Below are positions 59,591-64,000 of a stretch of 64,000 bases of DNA, piece by piece; position 1 is the stretch's first letter; each line of letters opens with the position of its first letter. A program made the translations under genes and the position numbers. The notes beneath the pieces are model-generated. The model was not told where the DNA came from. It ran no database searches and worked only from the letters and a program-made list of their open reading frames with translations. The stretch comes from CAYRDC01 sp964422925 (GTDB lineage Bacteria; Bacteroidota; Bacteroidia; Chitinophagales; S012-47), in assembly GCA_964422925.1 (NCBI GenBank), contig CAYRDC010000003.1, positions 62,001 through 126,000 on the forward strand, written 5' to 3'.

Positions 59591-61831
59591 ATGACCCGTA
59601 ATTCCGGCATACATTGTTTACTCTGTTTCCTTTGTACTTTGTTACTGGGCGGTGCGCAAGGCCTGCAGGCGCAATGGTTTGCCCGGTGGGACAGCATCCC
59701 TGTTTCCGATGGTCATCACAACATGAAACTTGCCTGGGCTGGCGGGTTGAATAACCCCCAGTTTTCTACCATCGACTTAAACGGAGACGGGATCAGGGAC
59801 CTTTTCGTTTTTGAACGCAGCAATAACCGTATCCTTACCTTTCTGAACCAGGGAACCCCGGACAGTGTGGATTACAAGTATGCCCCGCAATACGCAGAGG
59901 CTTTCCCGGAAGGCCTGCATGATTGGGTGATCCTGAAAGATTACAACGGGGACGGGCGGACCGATCTGTTTACCTCCAACATGGCAGGGCTCGATATGGG
60001 CGTAGAGGTGTACCGGAATGATCCCGGGGGTAGCTTCGGATTTCATTTTACCAAAGTGAAATCATTGCTGTATGCCGACTACAATCCCGGGGTTTTCAAC
60101 CTCTTTGTCAGCAACTGGGATCTGCCGGCTTTTACCGATGTGGATTATGACGGAGACCTGGATATCCTGACCTTCGAGTTTTCCGGTTACCTGATGGAAT
60201 GGTTCCGGAATATGTCCATGGAAAATTATGGTGTGCCGGACAGCCTGGAATTCGTGTTGCAGGACAAGTGCTTTGGAAAATTTGAAGAAGGTTTTGGCAG
60301 TTGCACGGTAACGCTGGGCATTAGCTGTAAAACCGGGGTAGGGCCCGGAGGGGGCGGGCAGCGGCATGCCGGTTCTACCACCCTGGCTTTTGACCTGGAT
60401 AATGACCACGACAAGGAATTGTTGATCGGGGATATTAACTGCAACAATCCATACCTGCTGCACAATGGAGGAGATTCCGCCAATGCCCTGATAACCGCTA
60501 TCGATACGCTGTATCCCCAAACCTTCCCGGTAAACATTCCCAGGTTTCCGGCCGCTTTTTACCTGGATGTGAATAATGACGGACGGAACGATTTGCTGGC
60601 AGCGCCCAATGCCCTGAATGTTTCGGAAAACACGAATGGGGTTTGGTATTATAAGAACACAGGCTCCAATGCTTTCCCGCAGTTTACTTACCGGACCAAT
60701 GACTTCCTGCAGGGAGAAATGATCGAAGTTGGGGACGGAGCGAATCCGGTGCTGGCGGATTTTAACCATGACAGCCTGCCAGACCTGATTATCGGCAATC
60801 ATAAATATTACCAGCCGGGTGGTGGTGCGGTGGCCTCCCTGGCTTATTTTGAAAATACCGGAACAGCTGATAAACCGGCATTTACATTAATCGATGCCGA
60901 TTACGGGAATATCAGTTCCTACCTGTTCAAAAGCATTTACCCGGCCTTTGGCGACCTGGATGATGACGGGGACCCCGATATGATCCTGGGCGATGAAAAC
61001 GGTTATCTGCATTATTTTGAAAACCAGGCACCGGCCGGCAGCTTACCGGATTTTGTATTGGTTCAGCCACAGATGCAGCAATTCGATGTGGGACAGAACT
61101 GTACGCCTTTTCTTTACGACCTAAACGGGGACGGGCTGCTGGACATCATTGCAGGCGAAAAAATCGGAACGCTGAATTATTTTGAGAATACCGGTACCAA
61201 ATCAAATCCCCAGTTTACCCTGGTGGATGAATACTTGGGCAAAGTGGATGTCCGGAAGCCGGGTGAACTCAACGGATTCAGCACGGCCTGGATCGCGCCA
61301 TTGGATTCCACCGGGCGGCCCTATTTTGTGAGTGGCTCATCCAATGGCTGGATTTATTTGTACGACAGCGTAAGCCTGGAAGGGGATACCACCTGGACAC
61401 TGGTTGATTCCATGCTGACCGGTGACTGGCACGGCTTGTTTGCCACTGCTTCCGGAGGCGACCTGAACCGTGATGGTGCCATAGACCTGGTCATCGGTTA
61501 CTGGGGCGGAGGCGTTTCTCTTTATAAAAACCTGAAAAAACCACCCGAACCGCCACCGGTGGATACCACGGGCGCAGTGACCTTTCGGGTTTATCCCAAC
61601 CCAACCAGCGGGAAACTGATTCTTGAATTGAAAGGTTTGAATATTGACGATGTAATCCGGTACCGTGTCACCGACCTGCCGGGTCAGGTGTTACAGGAAA
61701 AAACATTGGCCAGCATGGAAGGTTCGCAGACTGTGATAATCACCTTGAATAACTACGCGCAAGCTTTGTATGTGCTAACTTTACAGATAAATCATAAACC
61801 TCACCAACTGAAAATCGTTAAGATCAACTGA
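59591..61831 (+). CDS. Secreted FG-GAP/VCBS propeller protein with T9SS type A sorting domain
   Basis: The 746-residue protein begins MTRNSGIHCLLCFLCTLLLG with a signal peptide ending at LQAQ. I count nine calcium-binding loops of the FG-GAP/VCBS type: DLNGDGIRDLFVF, DYNGDGRTDLFTS, DVDYDGDLDILTF, DLDNDHDKELLIG, DVNNDGRNDLLAA, DFNHDSLPDLIIG, DLDDDGDPDMILG, DLNGDGLLDIIAG and DLNRDGAIDLVIG. They would fold as an integrin-like beta-propeller. A type A sorting domain follows from about residue 665 (FRVYPNPTSGKLILELKG). The gene starts 9 bases after the previous stop and its own stop overlaps the next ATG by one base. An adhesive or polymer-binding surface role is inferred. Confidence 0.92.
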   Translation: MTRNSGIHCLLCFLCTLLLGGAQGLQAQWFARWDSIPVSDGHHNMKLAWAGGLNNPQFSTIDLNGDGIRDLFVFERSNNRILTFLNQGTPDSVDYKYAPQYAEAFPEGLHDWVILKDYNGDGRTDLFTSNMAGLDMGVEVYRNDPGGSFGFHFTKVKSLLYADYNPGVFNLFVSNWDLPAFTDVDYDGDLDILTFEFSGYLMEWFRNMSMENYGVPDSLEFVLQDKCFGKFEEGFGSCTVTLGISCKTGVGPGGGGQRHAGSTTLAFDLDNDHDKELLIGDINCNNPYLLHNGGDSANALITAIDTLYPQTFPVNIPRFPAAFYLDVNNDGRNDLLAAPNALNVSENTNGVWYYKNTGSNAFPQFTYRTNDFLQGEMIEVGDGANPVLADFNHDSLPDLIIGNHKYYQPGGGAVASLAYFENTGTADKPAFTLIDADYGNISSYLFKSIYPAFGDLDDDGDPDMILGDENGYLHYFENQAPAGSLPDFVLVQPQMQQFDVGQNCTPFLYDLNGDGLLDIIAGEKIGTLNYFENTGTKSNPQFTLVDEYLGKVDVRKPGELNGFSTAWIAPLDSTGRPYFVSGSSNGWIYLYDSVSLEGDTTWTLVDSMLTGDWHGLFATASGGDLNRDGAIDLVIGYWGGGVSLYKNLKKPPEPPPVDTTGAVTFRVYPNPTSGKLILELKGLNIDDVIRYRVTDLPGQVLQEKTLASMEGSQTVIITLNNYAQALYVLTLQINHKPHQLKIVKIN

Positions 61832-63672
61832 TGCGGAGGTTGTTTATCCATATCAGTCTGCTGATGTCCCTGCAGCCCTGGCTGTTGGGGCAGGGATATG
61901 GCGATGGCCGGGATGGCAGCCCCTCAGTGAGTGGTATCATTAATCAATATACCTATTTGACCCGGGACGCAGGCACTTGCAGCGACAGCCTGCAGGTTGC
62001 ATCAGCTGATGGGTTTCAGGCCGGAGACCTGGTTCTTATCATACAGATGCAGGGCGCCAGGATTTATGACCAGAATGACTCACTGTATGGAAGCATTCTC
62101 GATTATGCGGGAGCCGGCCGGTTTGAACTGGCACTGGTAAAAGAAGCTTCCGGCCAGCAATTGATCCTGGAATATCCCACCATAAACGCATACAGCGTAT
62201 CAGGGCATACGCAAGTAATCCGCGTGCCGCAGTACCGGGATGTGACCGTTGGCGGGACGCTTACCTGTCCGGCCTGGAATGGGCAAACCGGAGGGGTTCT
62301 GGTGCTTAACGCGTTGGGTTCCATTAACTTGCAGGCGGATATTAATGTATTGGGTAAAGGATTTCGTGGCGGGGAGCACCATACTGCGCAATGCATTTTT
62401 GATATCAGCTATGATTACATGGCGGAAACCGATCCGCAGTATTACGCCAAAAAAGGAGAGGGTATTGCCGGGTTTGGCGTAGCGCCTTTTACCTCGGCAC
62501 GTGGCGCGCCAGCCAATGGAGGCGGGGGCGGAAACATCCATACCACCGGGGGCGGGGGCGGTGCCAACTCCGGCTGTGGTGGTAACGGTGGCTGGGGCTA
62601 CCCGGTGGATAATTCAGGCGGTGAAAAACTGGTTTTCGGGCTGGGCGGGCATGCCATCGACATGGATGTTGCCGGTAATCGGCTATTTGCAGGTGGAGGC
62701 GGAGGTGCCGGCCATGAGCATTACGGAAACGGCACCAGTGGCGCCAATGGTGGCGGAATTGTAGTAATTATAGCTGAAACGCTGAACCCAAACGGGCACC
62801 GCATTCTGGCCACCGGAGCCAGTGCCGGCAGCAGCGGGGCGTATGGAGACGGAGCCGGTGGGGGCGGAGCCGGAGGAACGGTAGCCCTGCAGGTTTCGGA
62901 TATTTCCGGCCAGCTAACGGTCAGCCTTTCCGGTGGGAATGGCGGAAATACCATATCCCAGGGATTCGGCCCGGGCGGTGGAGGTGGCGGTGGATTCCTG
63001 TATTTGTCGAACCAGGTACCCGCCAACATGATTGACCTCCAGGCAAAGGGCGGTATGGCCGGTGAATGCAACGGAACTTTTTATGGCGGCAGCAATGGCT
63101 GTGCGGGCGGATCAGTCACCGGGTTTACCATACCGTTTAATGACAGTATTCCAAAGGTTTACGCTGCTTTCACTATAGATCCAACTTTCCTGTCGATGGG
63201 TAACAATGCCTGGACGGAAAGCCAAACCATTCAATGCACTAATCAAAGTACCGGGGGGAGCCAATCCTTCTGGGATTTCGGGGACGGGCAATCATCGGAC
63301 ATGAGTCACCCTTCCCATAATTACGCAATCCCCGGAAATTATACCATTGTCCTGGTGGAGAGCAATGCAATCTGCGCGGATACTGCCCGGTTAACCATCA
63401 GCCCGAGGGTTGAATTGCCCAATATCTTCACACCCAACGGGGATGGGGTCAATGATTTCTTCCCGGGTATTTCCCTGAGCGCTGTGGAGTGCATCGAGAT
63501 CCATAACCGGTGGGGCGAAATCGTTTTCACAGGTGGTGGGAACTTCTACCAGTGGGACGGCCGGTATAAAAACACCGAATCCCCTCCCGGAGTCTATACC
63601 TACACTATCCGGTTTGCAACAAACAGCGGCACGCCTTACCTCTATTCCGGGAATGTGACCCTGGTTCGCTAA
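61831..63672 (+). CDS. Secreted glycine-rich protein with PKD and T9SS type B (CHU_C) domains
   Basis: The 613-residue protein begins MRRLFIHISLLMSLQPWLLG, a signal peptide. A beta-rich N-terminal part (to about residue 220) has DLVLIIQMQGARIYDQNDSL and LVKEASGQQLILEYP. A strikingly Gly-rich stretch follows at about 228-390, with many GGGGG tracts interspersed with hydrophobic strands (GGGIVVIIAETLNPNGHRIL). Next are one PKD domain (SFWDFGDGQSSDMSHPSHNY) and a type B sorting domain (PNIFTPNGDGVNDFFPGI, IHNRWGEIVFTG, SPPGVYTYTIRF). No PorP/SprF gene is adjacent, unlike the adhesin at 17079. It overlaps the propeller gene by one base. Confidence 0.9.
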   Translation: MRRLFIHISLLMSLQPWLLGQGYGDGRDGSPSVSGIINQYTYLTRDAGTCSDSLQVASADGFQAGDLVLIIQMQGARIYDQNDSLYGSILDYAGAGRFELALVKEASGQQLILEYPTINAYSVSGHTQVIRVPQYRDVTVGGTLTCPAWNGQTGGVLVLNALGSINLQADINVLGKGFRGGEHHTAQCIFDISYDYMAETDPQYYAKKGEGIAGFGVAPFTSARGAPANGGGGGNIHTTGGGGGANSGCGGNGGWGYPVDNSGGEKLVFGLGGHAIDMDVAGNRLFAGGGGGAGHEHYGNGTSGANGGGIVVIIAETLNPNGHRILATGASAGSSGAYGDGAGGGGAGGTVALQVSDISGQLTVSLSGGNGGNTISQGFGPGGGGGGGFLYLSNQVPANMIDLQAKGGMAGECNGTFYGGSNGCAGGSVTGFTIPFNDSIPKVYAAFTIDPTFLSMGNNAWTESQTIQCTNQSTGGSQSFWDFGDGQSSDMSHPSHNYAIPGNYTIVLVESNAICADTARLTISPRVELPNIFTPNGDGVNDFFPGISLSAVECIEIHNRWGEIVFTGGGNFYQWDGRYKNTESPPGVYTYTIRFATNSGTPYLYSGNVTLVR

Positions 63673-64000
63673 TGAGTTACCACGAATTTCCTGGTTGCTT
63701 TCTGATTTTCGCTGGTTAATGTCAGAAAATACATTCCTGTGGGTAATCCGGCAGTACTGATTTGTCCCCGATAAGGTTGACCCGGGCCGCTGCGGAATGT
63801 TTTTTGCCACAACACTTCTCCCTGCGGGTTGCTGACAGTGGTTGTAACAAAAATTGTGGCAAGTGTTTCGCAAGTGAATTCGATGAAATTGTTAGCCGGA
63901 TTGGGTGATACACTTATGGCCATTCCGGGCTCAGAGTTCATCCCGATGGGTGTGGGCGCCAGGTGCAGGTGAAAAGCAGCCATGGAGTAAGAATCCAGCA
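63669..64000 (-). CDS. C-terminal part of a T9SS type A cargo protein, cut by window edge
   Basis: An open frame enters from the right edge and stops at 63669. The visible 110 residues end in a type A sorting domain: VSPNPANNFIEFTCETLATI, then VSNPQGEVLWQKTFRS and a GLPTGMYFLTLTSENQ strand with KFVV at the end. The bases upstream of an internal ATG at 63983 read through with no stop, so the protein extends beyond the window and its function cannot be seen. The stop overlaps the convergent glycine-rich gene by four bases. Confidence 0.85.
   Translation of the reverse strand, partial: LDSYSMAAFHLHLAPTPIGMNSEPGMAISVSPNPANNFIEFTCETLATIFVTTTVSNPQGEVLWQKTFRSGPGQPYRGQISTAGLPTGMYFLTLTSENQKATRKFVVTH

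Noticed and set aside
1..64000. tRNA, rRNA or tmRNA genes
   Set aside because: No conserved RNA gene segments were recognised by eye; a covariance-model scan would be needed to exclude small RNAs.

Overview
The window is a chromosomal segment of a member of the Bacteroidota, probably a free-living, aerobic or microaerobic, surface-associated one. The evidence is concordant. There are many type IX secretion (T9SS) cargo proteins with type A or type B C-terminal sorting domains, a PorX regulator, a SprB-like/SprF pair, fused LpxC-FabZ and fused CcoN-CcoO proteins, TonB receptors with carboxypeptidase-like N-terminal domains, and promoter-like TAnnTTTG words with no obvious Shine-Dalgarno sequences. 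I cannot name a genus. I see no rRNA, tRNA, insertion sequence, prophage or CRISPR array. Coding density is very high, and only one stretch longer than 300 bases (23825-24675) lacks a gene.

Layout. 1-720: 5' part of a secreted Asp-box protein (minus strand, cut by the window edge). 840-4437: yidC and pyrG (minus). 4566-9009: kdsB, rpe, a TonB receptor and purE (plus). 9013-12347: a secreted PKD protein, ornithine aminotransferase and cytidine deaminase (minus). 12480-13835: a saccharopine dehydrogenase family enzyme (plus). 13842-16840: a sirtuin, the NAD(P)HX repair enzyme and an NlpC/P60 hydrolase (minus). 17079-23824: a 1905-residue SprB-like adhesin and its PorP/SprF partner. 23825-24675: non-coding, with a 7-base-periodic repeat and a GC-rich hairpin. 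24676-27408: ppdK. 27413-35957: an NrtS-like protein, an HU-SPOR protein, a plug-less barrel protein, a giant TPR protein and a TonB receptor (minus). 36046-37869: a Sua5-type enzyme and sucC (minus). 38006-38659: lolD. 38649-41138: a secreted M43 metalloprotease. 41231-44433: ald, tsaE and porX (minus). 44503-49565: an HD hydrolase, lpxD, lpxC-fabZ, lpxA and an ABC ATPase (plus). 49567-58554: a complete cbb3 oxidase structural and assembly operon plus a PPC-domain gene (minus). 58725-63672: three tightly packed T9SS cargo genes (plus). 63669-64000: the C-terminus of another T9SS cargo (minus).

How the genes fit together. The dominant theme is the cell envelope. Lipid A and Kdo synthesis (kdsB, lpxD, lpxC-fabZ, lpxA), membrane protein insertion (yidC), lipoprotein release (lolD), TonB receptors and T9SS cargo share the window. 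The T9SS regulator porX is divergent from the lpx operon, and a good promoter candidate for lpx overlaps the start of porX. Energy metabolism is represented by the cbb3 oxidase, PPDK, SucC and PurE/PyrG-type housekeeping genes.

The most interesting parts are the SprB-like adhesin with an internal base-composition step, a decamer-sharing pair of dyad elements upstream of two secreted-protein genes, the HU-SPOR/barrel/TPR envelope cluster, and the 58.7-63.7 kb secreted module. None can be called a proven new system from sequence alone.
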